A stretch of 64,000 nt of DNA, taken from NCBI GenBank assembly GCA_003971905.1, contig RSEE01000090.1, positions 1-64,000 of the forward strand, read 5' to 3'. The notes below the pieces were generated by a model that ran no database searches, was not told the origin of the DNA, and worked only from the letters and a program-made list of their open reading frames with translations. This document shows positions 9,912 through 21,093 of this stretch, in pieces (the stretch's first letter is position 1; each line of letters starts with the position of its first letter). A program made the translations under genes and the position numbers. The stretch is from Moniliella sp. 'wahieum' (lineage: Eukaryota > Basidiomycota > Moniliellomycetes > Moniliellales > Moniliellaceae).

Positions 9912-12900
9912 GAACTCGGGGGCGAAATGCGAATCATCCGGGCATTATATGACAGTGGGGCATTCCCATCCATTTGGAAAGACAAATCCGTCTTCACATC
10001 CATGACCCCTTGCGACGACGAGATAGAGGTTGCTAACGGGACACATGTAAAGGCGGAAGGACGAGGCACGGCCACAATCCGTATCCGATGCTTAGGAGGA
10101 CACCAAATGGAGATAAAACTCCCCAACAGCCTATACATGCCCCGTTTCAGCCGAAATCTCGTCAGTGTAGCACACCTGTCGAACACCGGAATCGCATCAT
10201 ACTTCGCCCCACACCAGAAGGGTATCTGGCTTGGTAACCCAGGATCCACCCTACGAAAAGTAACCGGCAGTGACTATCAATTCACGATCTTACACAACCC
10301 GCGAACGCCACCCACCCCTGCGGGCCATGGCGACCAAACCGATCAAACCGGCCGACCCCCCCAACCCCAAACTCCCTCGCAGCATCCCTGGCCCTGGACC
10401 ACGTCTCTAAAGCCCCAAACGCTGGAACCACGCATCGACCTCCTCCCCTGGCTTACACGATCGGAAACCGCAGGCCTCCGCGTCACAGCCAAGCATATCT
10501 CCCTCTGTCGTTCAGAGTGGGATTGCCCAACATGCGCGGTGGCACTAGCGACAGCATCGCCCCATCCGAGCCGGGACCGCCTCCGATCCAAAAGACCTTT
10601 CGAGGTCCTCCACGTCGACGTAGTAGACCTCCCCCGGGTAACCGGCATGGGGCACGGATACGCCCTCGTCGCCGTTGATGACTTCACGCGGTACGTCTTC
10701 ACCACAGCGATCCCGACAAAGGGCGCTGCAACAAGAAGGAACTGCGGACCTCATATTGCGGGAGCAACGCTACGGCCCGGACAGACTGCTGCGGACTTTG
10801 CGCACGGACAACGCCCCCGAATTGACAAGCGCACTGCAACCTTTTCGGACGAGCAAGGCATCAATCATCAGAACGGACAATCCCGGGGCAGAGTGCAGCA
10901 ACGGTGTGGCTGAGCGTGCCATCCGAACCATAACGACTCGTGCAAGGCAGTTGCTCTTGGGTACAGGTCTTCCGACGTCGGACTGGTGGGAACACAGCCT
11001 CCACGCTGCGTGCTTCACCCAAAACCAAATGCCACTCAAAACATCCGGGGAAGACAACAAATCGCGATTTGAGCGATACAAAGGCCACGCATACTCGTTA
11101 CCGATGCAACCCTTTGGCCGCGTTGCATACCTCCATCTGCCCGAGTCACGCCGCGAGCACAAGCTCAGCGCGCGGGCAGAGGAAGGTATGCTGGTAGGAT
11201 ACCACCATCAGCGCGGATCAAAGGGATGGCTCTTCGCCACATACCAACCATCCCTGGGTACCTTCACCTACCGCTGGTCGAAACCGTACAAATGGGGCAA
11301 CGCCATCTACCCCCATCTCCACCCCGACCACTTCCCACCCGACATCTCCAAATCACCTCAAATTAAAATCGACAGTGAAAAAGACGCTAACCCTACTCCG
11401 CCAGCCGCGGCAGCACCCATGCCCCGAACCGCCGCCACACCCCAGACACCCGCTCCCACCACCACCCCCCCTCCGCGCCGCTACCCCCTCCGCCAGCGCA
11501 CCACCCGCACCTCCCTCGACCTGCACACACTCCCAATCGCTGACGACCCCACCGACACGACCTACCATGCTCGTGCTGCAGCCGCCACGCCCCACTGCGC
11601 CGCACCAGAGATCGGCATCGCCCGCCCCCTACCTGACACATCCGCCCCCCCGTTTGCCGACACAGTTCAACCTCCCGAATACGCCGCCATGACTGCTCTC
11701 AGCGCACCCATCCACCCGGACACGGTTCAGCTCACCAAGGATGGCGTACCCCTCGCTCCCAAGACGCTCAAGGGTCTCGAGACTCACCCCTCCTTTGCCA
11801 TGGTCAAGCAGGCTATGGCCGACGAGGTGGCCACACTCGCGCGATACGGCACCTACGAGGCTACGTACCCACCACCGGGTGCACAAATCCTCATAGGACT
11901 ATGGCGCATCACCACAAAGACGGACGCCGAGGGCCGGTTCCTGCGCCACCGCGCGCGCTTTGTCGCGGGCGGACACCAACAATCGGCCGAGACTTGGGGC
12001 CAGACGTTCGCACCATCGGTGCGCACACCTGCCATCCTGACCCTCGTCGTGCTGGCCGAGAAGTATAAGTTTGGCCTCTTCTCGGCGGACGTCAATGCAG
12101 CGTACCTGAACGCCCCCCTCGAAGAAGCAGTCTACATCCGCCCACCCCCCTACTTCCCCGAAGCGGGTGGTCGCGTGTGGCGTCTCAAGAAGAGTCTATA
12201 CGGGCTACATCAGAGCGGAGCAAACTGGGCACGATACATCCGGAACCTGCTGCGTGACAAGCTCGGCTTCACGCAAAGCTTGACCGAGCCCTGCTTGTTC
12301 GTGCGCGCTGCACCACCGGGTGAGCAGATCCTCCTGGCGGTCCACACCGACGATCTGCTCCTCGCATGCAAGTCACACCAAAAGTACGAGGAGTTTATGG
12401 CCGAGATAAACACACACATTGATGTTCGTGGTAACGGTCCCCTTCACTACCACCTGGGATGCCAATACGATCGGATCGGTGGGGAGCTGTACCTGAGCCA
12501 ACCAAAGTTCATCGAGGAAGTGGTGGCAAAGCACCACATCAAAGCCCCGTGGATCCGGACTCTCCCACATCCCGTACGGATGATACCGCCCCGTGCCGAC
12601 CCTGAACCCCCATCCCTCCCAGCCTTGCGCAAGGCATATCAGGGGAAGATCGGATCGGGACTGTGGGCTGCACGAATGGGCCGGCCTGACTCCCTCTTCG
12701 CTATCACGGCCCTCAGCAGAGCCGCTGCCGACCCATCGCAGCAGCATCATCAAGCAGTCGATGACTTCCTTCGCTACCTGTACCATACTCGAGGAAAGGG
12801 CCTGAGGTTGACCCCAACATCAGATGCACCGGCCATTGCGCTGTATACAGATTCCGACTTGGCGGGAGATCCCATCCAGGCACGCTCCACATCTGGATGC

Positions 12901-13347
12901 CTACTGATGGTGTACGGTGTGCCGGTGTCGTGGCGATCCATTCTTCAGCCGAAGAGCGTTACCAGTACCGCCGCCGCCGAATATACGGCAGGATATGATG
13001 GACTGGTTGACGCCAACTATGTCAAGAACATCATGATCGAGCTTGGGGCCATCGGCGAGGGTACACCCATTCATTGGTATTGCGACAATAAGTCTGTCGT
13101 CGATCTCGCCCACAAATTTGGCAGCACCGGCAAGCTCCGAGAGCTGAAGATCCGGTACCACAATGTACGGCAACACGTGGACTCGGGCGAGGCCATACTT
13201 GTACACATCCCCGGCGAAAGGAACCCAGCGGACGTCCTCACCAAGCCTCTCGGCCGTCCCGCCCTGACAAGCCATCTTGCTCAACTCCGCGTCGAGGAGA
13301 TGGATCCAGTCCACATGACTGGGCCCTCCGGTCAGCGGGGGTGTTGA
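9912..13347 (+). CDS. pol: copia pol: protease, integrase, reverse transcriptase, RNase H
   Basis: Enzymatic polyprotein needed for copying and inserting the element. Protease: active-site-like ALYDSGA at about 9945. Integrase: a CPTC zinc-binding half at about 10528, then catalytic D in HVDVVD (about 10611), D in TLRTDNAPE and E in GVAERAI. Reverse transcriptase: DVNAAYLNAPLEEAVYIRPP at about 12089, SLYGLHQSG and the catalytic VHTDDLLLA at about 12340. RNase H: ALYTDSDLAGD at about 12840, AAAEYTAG and the C-terminal ADVLTKPL. The frame changes once at about 10735, inside the integrase. The stop TGA at 13345-13347 lies in the 3' LTR. No own start codon is needed if gag is read through. Confidence 0.93.
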
Positions 13348-13500
13348 CATCCGTCCTAGGACCGCGCGGACCCTGAGTCACGTGAGTCAGCTTTCATTCC
13401 TTCCGAGCTCGCACCAGTCTTCTGGACGAGTCAGTCGCAGAAGCTTCTTAGTCCAATACGACGTTCAGTGCTCACATTCTGTGGTAGTAGCGAGGCGACA
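13342..13500 (+). repeat. 3' LTR of copia element
   Basis: 159 bp copy of the LTR, ending GCGAGGCGACA and followed by the right target duplication ACATC at 13501-13505. Confidence 0.95.
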
Positions 13501-13505
13501 ACATC

Positions 13506-15641
13506 AGGGTATGTACGTACTCGGCATTCAATCCATCGCCATCTCCGATTCCTCTTCTGTCGGGTCTCGGTCCAGGCCTGGCCGGCGCACGCGCTCATCG
13601 CCCATGCATCGCCCATACATTGCCCATGCATCGTGCGTCGCCCATCGACGATGGGTGTTTCTTTTCTCGGCTAATGCTCTGCTATAGCTCTGATGATCCC
13701 CCTCCTCCTACTTTTCTTTTTTTTCATCATCATCCCCTGCTCCTCCACCTTCTCTAGCCACCACTCCGTTTCCATTCTTCCTGCTCCCCCTCAACGCGTC
13801 CCCATTCCACACCCTGTTGGCTGCCGTTCGGGGCTTCCACTCTGCAGGCGTCAGCGTCAACATCAACATCAACATCAACATCAACATCAACATCAACATC
13901 AACATCAACATCAACATCAACATCAACATCACACTACATCAACATCAATTCATATCGGCACGTGCTACGGGGGGTGACACAGTGACGTGTCCCGTGGTAC
14001 GCGCCGTCTCAAAACATCACCCAACGTCTGTCTTTCAGGTGCGTGTGACATTCCAGCAGTAGAGCTGCTTTTGCATCCTTCCCCCATTCCATTCCATTCC
14101 ATCCCATCCCATCCCCTTCGTCCCCTACCCAGGCCCATCCCACCCGCTGCCGTCCGCGGCCGCTTTCGCCTCTTCCCTGCGCCAATTCCTTATTGCCAGC
14201 TGCAATGCCCAAAGCTTGTTCGGCCCGTGCGCTGGGTCTCTGTGGTTCCCGCCCGTGCCTCGCTCTTCCGCGTCCACTTCTGCGTATCGGTGCGTAGCGC
14301 GTATCCCACAACGCACACAGCACAAAGCACACCGAACACAAGTGACAAGCCATCGAGTCACTAGTCACTAGACATCGATCATCTAGCCGCTAGTCATTTG
14401 GTCCAGTCGCTTGACGACCTTGTCCTGCGCCATGCACAACAACCATTCCGCAGAGCCCTCATCGTATGTGAATGTGACCGGTGATGTCTGGATCAATGAT
14501 CGATGATCGAGGTGGAGGGGCGGGTTGAATTTTACGCTCGCAGTTCCCAACGTCCAACCAGCTCCGATCGCTTCCCATTCACTCTCCAAGCTTCACGCCC
14601 CTCCCACTCCTCCAAGCCTTCAAGCTTTATCGATCATCTACCATTACCATCACCTTGGCATGCACCTGGGATGAATGCATCCCGCTTGGGCTGGGTTAGG
14701 TTGCCTTCTTTTGGCCCCTCATCGTCCTGTCGCGTGCCCCCATCCGTCCCCGTCATGGTCACGGTCACGCCGTCACAGGCATGGTCACGATCACAGCCAC
14801 GGTCACGCGGGCACGAGAGCCCATCGTTCCTGGACGAACGGCCTGCTGGCAATGAACGCCGAATGTTGAAGAGCCTGAGGCCTGAAGGTTGAACCGTTTG
14901 AAGCTGGACATGATGCATGACCCACGGTATGCGTGGTGCATGGTGCATGGCATACATGGCAACGCGGACAAGCATTTCAATCCCCCGTCGATCGCATCGT
15001 TCGAAGGTGTCACAGACGTGCTCCGCGTGATATGAGCCAGGTCCCATGTGACAGGCGGTGAGCATCTGGCTTTTGTGCTTCTATTTGTCGTCCCGTGGTC
15101 CCGAAAACGGTGACCTGCGCTGGTGAAGTTGGCGTCGCGCAGCCAAGGCGTTCGGATGCAAACATACTCCTTCACGGACGGAGGTGTGCTGTGGAGAGCG
15201 TCGATCAGCCCCCAGGCCTCAGGGCCTCAACTGAGCTGAGTGCCAGGCTGGCTGGACGATGCAAGGGTGGGAGGCGTCAGGCACGTGGGGCCTTCAGGCC
15301 TCAGGGTAGAGGACTCCGGTCGGTCACACCATTATGGCCGTTGCAAACACCTAATTGCTTGTGATGACTTGACGTGGAGCGTGAATACGAATGTTGGATG
15401 CTGACATACTCTCTTGTTTTGTTTGCTGCTCTTTGCCCGTCTATCGGCTATATCACTGGCCGTCTACCGTGACATGCCATTCATGCTCTCTTGGATATCG
15501 TCTGAACTATGCGGACCCTGTCTGCGCTTCTTCTGATCTGGTCCTGCTGACCTGCTTGATGGACGACTGTTTTGTCACATTTTCGCCTTCGCAGCTGCTA
15601 GGATCTTTCAGTCCAGAACTGCTTCCACCACCCCACCCTGC
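13506..15641. other. gene-free region between retrotransposon and NRG1-like gene
   Basis: No gene supported. It holds a hexamer microsatellite (13858-13931), a cluster of CACTAGT and ATCGAT words at 14355-14395, and AAGCTT words around 14590-14630. The last 250 bp, with pyrimidine-rich stretches, probably form the leader of the downstream zinc-finger gene. Confidence 0.65.
13858..13931 (+). repeat. (CATCAA)n microsatellite
   Basis: About twelve perfect copies of a 6-bp unit with no apparent coding role; it lies about 360 bp after the retrotransposon. Confidence 0.95.
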
Positions 15642-17739
15642 ATGTCTCGTCCCGATCTTGGTGCCAGGGAACGCGTCGAACGGGATGTTAAATTCCCTCT
15701 CGCACTTCCTCTCCCGCCCAACCCAGGCCCCGTTCCTGCATCGGGTCCAAGCCCCTACCCTGAACCGAGCAGCAACGATGAATTTCAGGGCTTTACCGAC
15801 TCCTTTGGTAGGACCCTGCCGCGGCGGAGTTGGGAGCGATCTTCCCTAGTCCCCCCTGGCCCGACCCATCCGTACCCGGTTACCAACCGTGCGTACTTCC
15901 CTAGTGGGTCATACCAAATTCGATCCGCTGCAGAAGCACCAGAAGCCATGCCTGCGCCAGCCATACCACCCATGGTGCATCCCGACGAGCACAACATGAA
16001 GCCACGCGTTTTGGGACGCCCTACACCTTTCCCTTTGCCCCCAATGGCGAACCTTCCACATTCAACCACCCACATTAACTCTTGGCCAGCAGAGACACAA
16101 AGCTACGCACTCCCTGCAGACCCACCAACTTCCCGCCCGCTCATGTCCTCCCTTCCTACACTCGAACTTCATCCGGCACACCCTGTACCAAGTGTGCCGG
16201 CCCATCCAGCCGCCATGTTGAGTGTGCAGGATGAGCGGGCGCTGGCTCCGTTCCTAAAGGCAAGATCCAAGCGCCGGCGCCACACAGACCCGGCGAAACT
16301 GCCCTTGCACCACTTGAGTTATACTCCTCCCCCTCCTTCGCTCTCACCGGCCAACGCTGCGCTCGTCGTACCGGACTCGTCCACCAGTCGACGCAACACC
16401 ACAACCCGCAGCCGCAGCCGCCCTGCCCCTATCATGGTTGATGGAAAAAAGAGGTATCCATGTGGTGTGTGTAGCGAGACGTTCAGCACAAGTGGACATG
16501 CCGCTCGTCACAGCCGCATCCACCGTGGTACGTGTGGGAACCAGGGCCTGAGTCTATTTTTGCTTTGCTTTTTGCTTGTTTCTGACCGTGCCTGTATCTG
16601 TACAGATGCGCGACCGTACCTGTGCACCTTTCCTAAATGTGGTGCCCGTTTTTCGCGTCAAGACAATAGTCTGCAGCACTACAAGACGCATGTTGCACCC
16701 CGCAGCGCGGGACAAGGATCTCGGGTTCCTCTTCAAGTCGGCGGCCGAGATTGCGAGAGAGGATGAGCTGGTGGCAGTGGGGAAAAAGGCCTTGTTGGAT
16801 GGCACGGCGATTGCGGTGATGCAAGAGGTGTTTGCCCCCGATGGCACGCGGACGGGTGAGAGGTTGGTCCGTTCGGTCGGAGCCGACTTGGCAACGCGTC
16901 TGCCCCGCCCTAGGCATGAGCCGCGTCGCAGTTCCTCCGCATATTTCCTTGCACAGCCTGCTTCTGCCTTTGCCTCTGCCTCCATTTCTGCCTCGGCCCC
17001 TCCTGCTGCCTCGGCGTCTGCCTCGGCTTCTACGGCTGCCTCTACCTCTGCCTCTGTCTCTGCCTCTGCTTCTGCCTCTGCCTCTGCCTCTGCCTCTGCG
17101 CCGGCGTCGGCGTCGGCCTCCCCCTCTTCCATCTCTGCACCATCGTACCCTGTTGCCTCCCACCACCGGCATATGTTCGACCTCAATACCACGCAAGGCC
17201 CGGCCGAGCAGCGGGTACACTCAGGTGGGCCCGTGTACTCTCTCTCGGCAGACGTCGCCGGACACGGACACCACATTGGAGCTGGCAACAAACCCACCCG
17301 ATTGGTTACCGGTCTCGTTTCTGCTCCTTTCCAGTCCTCTTCCTCTTCTTCCGGGGGAAAATACCTGCCTGAGGGCTGGGATGGCAGTGCGACGAAGTAC
17401 GATTCGTACGCCGTGTCTGGCACTGGCGCTTGGCGCCCCTCGCCTTCCTCTCCGCCTCAAGTATCTTCTTCTGTTCAGCCTCCTGCGCGGGCCCAGCAGT
17501 GGCACAACTATTACTCCCCCGCCATGGCTCCTCCGAGCACACAGGGCACTTTTAGCCAAGCGCCATCGTCCTCTGTCCCTTACCTTCCTGCCAGTCAGGC
17601 TAATCAGGCCAATCAAGCAACTCAAGTCAACCAGGTCAACCAGGCGAATCAGGCCAATCAGGCGAATCAGGCCAATCAGGGGCATGGCGCCGGAACGATT
17701 ATGGATACTGAGCATGATTCGGCCCTGAACATTGGTTAG
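15642..17739 (+). CDS. NRG1-like C2H2 zinc-finger transcription factor
   Basis: Probable nuclear DNA-binding regulator. Two adjacent C2H2 fingers lie at about 16455-16685: YPCGVCSETFSTSGHAARH with SRIH (C-x2-C-x12-H-x3-H), then YLCTFPKCGARFSRQDN with LQHYKTH (C-x4-C-x12-H-x3-H). The words TSGHxARHxRIH and RFSRxDNxLQHYxTH are characteristic of the Nrg1/Nrg2 repressor family; repression of glucose-controlled or filamentation genes would be by analogy only. A 78-bp intron (16528-16605, GTACGT...CAG) separates the fingers. Upstream is a Pro-rich region with a basic KARSKRRRH patch. Downstream come Ser-Ala tracts and a Gln-Ala-Asn repeat tail to TAG 17739. The frame shifts once soon after finger 2 (about 16708). 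The start at 15642 is the first in-frame ATG of the finger frame. Confidence 0.85.
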
Positions 17740-18709
17740 GATCAACGATCAACGTTCTGATCTCAGCGTTCTGCAAGGAACTGCTTACGAGTGTATCCTA
17801 TCCATCGTCCACCCTTCTTTCCCCCGGATACACTCCAGTTGTTGTCCCGGCCCGGCCTCCTTGGGTTGGCTTTTCCTCCCCCACCTCCCCCACTTCAAAG
17901 GCAAAGACGGTGGCCTTCCACACTGCCTTTTGCGCTTTCCTTTTCTTCTTCTTCTCTCAACACCTGTGCTTTGTTGTCATTGAGCCTCGCCGTTGATGCT
18001 CTCTGACGCATGGCCTCGCTTCCCCTCTCTTCACGGCCTCGCTGTCCCCCTGCCGTATTATTGCCTTTCTTCTTTTGCCTTATGGCCTCGCTCTCCTGCC
18101 TTCCTACTAATGGCCTCGCTCTCTTCCCTGGTGCGGTCGTATGGATTTGCTCTCCTTCGGCTGTTTCCTTATAGTTTCGTTCTCCCGTTTCCATCTATTC
18201 CAGTTCACCAACCTGGCGCCTACTATTCAACGTCAACCGGCCCTTTAGTAGCTGAACCATGAACTCCTATAACATTTTTAGAGAGAATCAACTAAGCAGG
18301 GACATATATGAGGCACACTGTTGGCGTACCGGGCTCTCGCTCATCGGGCGTTTAGTGGTATCCTGTCCGTCAGCTCGTTATACCAGTGTCCCCACCCGCG
18401 ATCACATCACAGACTTCCCCTCGCGTGCCCAAACGTCTGGCAGGAGCCTATGATGCATGGATGCCGCTATTCGTGTTCAATCGGAAAGCACAGTGTATGC
18501 GGCTGCGCCATTACTTATTGACTGCCCCACACCCACCCATTTTCAATTGCAAGTTGATCGCGACGCCCCACCGTTCCTCTGCCTGGCTGGAGTAATTAAT
18601 GATTGCGGGGCGCAGTGCAGTCGCAGTTACTCCTGTGCTCGTTGCTGCCATCAGCAGACCTCCGCTCAGCTGAGCGCAACGCCCAGCCACCATCCCGTCC
18701 TGGCCACCA
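17740..18709. other. gene-free spacer
   Basis: No gene supported. The first half is pyrimidine-rich with repeated GGCCTCGCT words (about 18010-18120). An AT-richer patch lies at about 18240-18600 without a long open frame. Confidence 0.6.
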
Positions 18710-20200
18710 TGCTCTCACCCGCCAGCACACGCCCTCGCCCTCCCTCCGCAGCAACACCTTCGCCAACACTCCCCGTGCCCTCTTCCGGAGGCTCCTCCGC
18801 CCGCTCCTACTCCCGTGCCCGCTCCCTCGCCCTCGACACAGTCAGCACAGCCGCACGGCAGGCGCAGGCGTCCCGCGTCACAGTCGACCCCCTTCCCTCC
18901 CCGTCTCCTCCATAGCGTCCATCAGCACCAAGCGCACTGTCGGCAAACCTATCCGCCCCCGCCGGCACCAGCTGCTGCCCTCCCGTGTCCCAACTAGCCA
19001 CTCGTCCCACCCTTTCGACCTCCCTCGGCGCTTGGGGGGGCGATTCAGCTTGGCCCCCATAACCCCCATGCGAGCAAGGGAGACCGACACCACAATCGGC
19101 TGGCTCGCGTCTTGGCAGGGGAGAGACGTGCTACTTAGTTTGGGCCAGCATGCTGCTCGGATCTTGGCTCTGCTTTTGTCTGTTTCGCCTTACCCCGCCT
19201 GCCACCACCACGCGTGTCGTCTCCGTTCCTGGGCCGAGTTTTGCTCTGATACGCGCTCCCTCTTTCGCGTTAGCAGCCTACTGGCTCTCGTCCGCTCGGT
19301 ACGTCCTGGTGTCTTTCTTCCTTGCAGTGGTTGGTTCGGATGGGCATCTGATCGATGCATGATACATGGTGCGTGGTGCGTGGTGCGTGGTGCGTGGTGC
19401 GTGGTGCGTGGTGCGTGGTGCGTGGTGCGTGGTGCGTGGTGCGCGGTGCAGATGATTCGATTGGAGTCCTGCTCAGGACCAGGTGGGGCACTCACCAGCT
19501 CGCTCGGTTCCAAGGATGGGTCCTACTGGTCCTGCTCCCTCTTGAGTTGGTAGCCCATTTTTCTAGGCATTCCCTCCTTACTCTCTCTCCCCAGCTCCGT
19601 CATGCCCTCTCCCAAGCGATCCGGCGTTCGTGGCTCCTCTATCTCGCCGTACGATTCGTTCACTTGCTTCGGGGGCGTGGGCGTCCACCAACACCACCCC
19701 GATCACCAACAACATACCCCGCCCCTTATTCATTTCGTGCCCCCAGATCTGCATCTGCCGCCACCAACATCGTTTCCACCGTTCCTCTTACCACGGGGCC
19801 AGGTCACTTTACTCTGTCTGGTATCCAACCCCTGACGAAACAGACATCCCACCGCGGAAGTGGAAACCAGGCCTCGCCTTCGCTCGATCCAATCAACCCA
19901 TCGATGGAACGGGGCCGGTTGCCGCTCACCGGCACCCCACGCAGGGACAAGCGCCAATCTTCCTTCCCATTGAGTCTGATCATGTGCTTTGGTCAGTTGG
20001 TCAGTGTCTGGGCTGGTCCGGGCCCTATCTCGCTCTCGTTCCCTGCAGGCTATGCGCAGTCCAGCTGGGGCTGGGAAACACTCCAGGCCGTGACCTCCTT
20101 TCTTCTGTTACGACAGGGATGCTTGAGCAACCGTGATCTCGCCGCGTACAGTTACTGTGGTGATTCACCTGTTCTCTCCATTCCTGCCTTGGCGCCTTGA
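18710..20200 (+). CDS. doubtful Ser/Pro-rich hypothetical protein
   Basis: I do not recognise this gene. An ATG in a GCCACCATG context at about 18709 opens a Ser/Pro/Arg-rich frame that continues in a second frame (ISTKRTVGKPIRP). After a possible intron that contains a heptamer repeat array, a further stretch at about 19580-19990 has coding-like composition (SLDPINPSMERGRLPLTG, GTPRRDKRQSS). The longest frame ends at 20200 inside a CGCCTTGA octamer array. Each segment alone is weak; the case rests on consecutive coding-like stretches on one strand. It could be two unrelated chance frames. Confidence 0.35.
19368..19445 (+). repeat. (GTGCGTG)n heptamer array
   Basis: About eleven nearly perfect 7-bp copies. 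Because the unit is not a multiple of three, all frames read as a Val-Arg-Gly-Ala-Trp-Cys-type repeat. It probably lies in an intron or spacer. Confidence 0.9.
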
Positions 20201-20233
20201 CGCCTTGACGCCTTGACGCCTTGACGCCTTGAC
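20193..20233 (+). repeat. CGCCTTGA octamer array
   Basis: About five copies of an 8-bp unit, followed directly by CGACGTGA repeats. Confidence 0.85.
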
Positions 20234-20734
20234 GACGTGACGACGTGACGACACAACGACGCAATGACTCGCCTTCATATTTGGATGTCTCCTTCCACGA
20301 CCCACAGGTTCCAACCGCGATTGCGCATTCCTGACGAGGTCTCTCAATTCTGTGACTCGGTCTTTTCTAGCTAGCTGTCACATCTTTTTCCACCGGAAAC
20401 AAAGTAACAGTTTGCAACCGTGACGATCTCCCCCCCCCCTTCCCCTTGACGCCTACCCACGACCAGCAAGGCATAGGCATGCCTTTGGATCTTTGCCTGG
20501 CGGTCGACCGTGGTCTGGGATCCGTAGCGCCTGCTGCCCGACTTCTCAGCTTCATTCTGGCCTTACCCGGGGCATTACTTACGCATTACGCATTACGCAG
20601 CCGAGCGGTTAGTCACTGTAGTGCCGAGCAGGTCTACTCTCTGGTGCCTCCCTCAGAGAGGCAATTAGTCCCTTGTGCTCACGCATTGTTGGTCATTGTA
20701 CAGCCGAGCCAGCCTGCGCTGTGGTGCCTCTGCT

Positions 20735-20985
20735 GGCCATGCCCATGTATGCGCTCGCCTTGTCCAATTAAGCCTGTGCTTGCCATCAGCTTGTTCCCAT
20801 CGTCTTTAACCTTGCGCCGGCCATCTCCAATCACATGTGCCCACCGCCTTCAAGCCTGTTCGCCATCCCCAAGCCGATGCTCGCCATCATGGCTGTCCGC
20901 GCCATCTCTAAGCTTAGGTTCGCCATCTTCAAGCCCGGGCTCGCCATCAAGTCTGTGTGCTCCTCATCTTCAAACCTGCTGTGAG
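20735..20985 (+). repeat. degenerate CGCCATC..TCAAGCC minisatellite
   Basis: A unit of roughly 24-27 bp around CTCGCCATCTTCAAGCCTGT recurs about eight to ten times with substitutions and length changes. A further partial copy (GCTCGCCGTCTTCAA) lies at about 21133, beyond the tRNA-like gene. Confidence 0.7.
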
Positions 20986-21021
20986 AAGGCACAGCCCGGG
21001 GGAAATAGTGAGGAAAAGAAG

Positions 21022-21093
21022 AGACTCGAATGGGATTCGAACCCATGTCATCGCCTATTGGCCAGGGATGCGTTACCACTACGCTATCGAGCC
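21022..21093 (-). tRNA. tRNA-like gene with unusual anticodon arm (formal anticodon CCA)
   Basis: On the minus strand GGCTCGA pairs with TCGAGTC as a 7-bp acceptor stem. The D arm is GCGT-AGTGGTA-ACGC and the T arm is ATGGG-TTCGAAT-CCCAT, all canonical, and a T-rich terminator follows. The 17-nt anticodon arm reads TCCCT-GGCCAAT-AGGCG: the stem has a C-C mismatch and the loop has G where the near-universal U33 should be, giving formal anticodon CCA (Trp). It is either a decayed tRNA-Trp or a gene with a local sequence error. Confidence 0.6.

Larger units (their letters stand above)
8455..13500 (+). mobile_element. complete Ty1/copia (Pseudoviridae-type) LTR retrotransposon
   Basis: The element is bounded by two direct LTRs (8455-8614 and 13342-13500) starting TGTTGACATCC and ending CGACA. 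It is flanked by the 5-bp target duplication ACATC (8450-8454 and 13501-13505). Domain order gag, protease, integrase, reverse transcriptase, RNase H is that of Ty1/copia. The LTRs differ by two substitutions and one indel, so the insertion is young. The stop codon of pol overlaps the first bases of the 3' LTR, and a short purine run (AGCGGGGG) lies directly before it as a polypurine tract. The bases after the 5' LTR (GAGTTACATCC) are not an obvious match to a tRNA 3' end, so the primer is unknown. The coding frame is interrupted near 9302 and 10735 and by an in-frame TAG at 9909. Confidence 0.97.

Noticed and set aside
13817-14062. Asn-Ile-repeat peptide over the CATCAA microsatellite
   Set aside because: Hexamer repeat translation with no flanking coding signal.
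16554-17423. 289-codon minus-strand Glu/Ala-rich frame
   Set aside because: Complement of the Ser-Ala tract of the NRG1-like gene.
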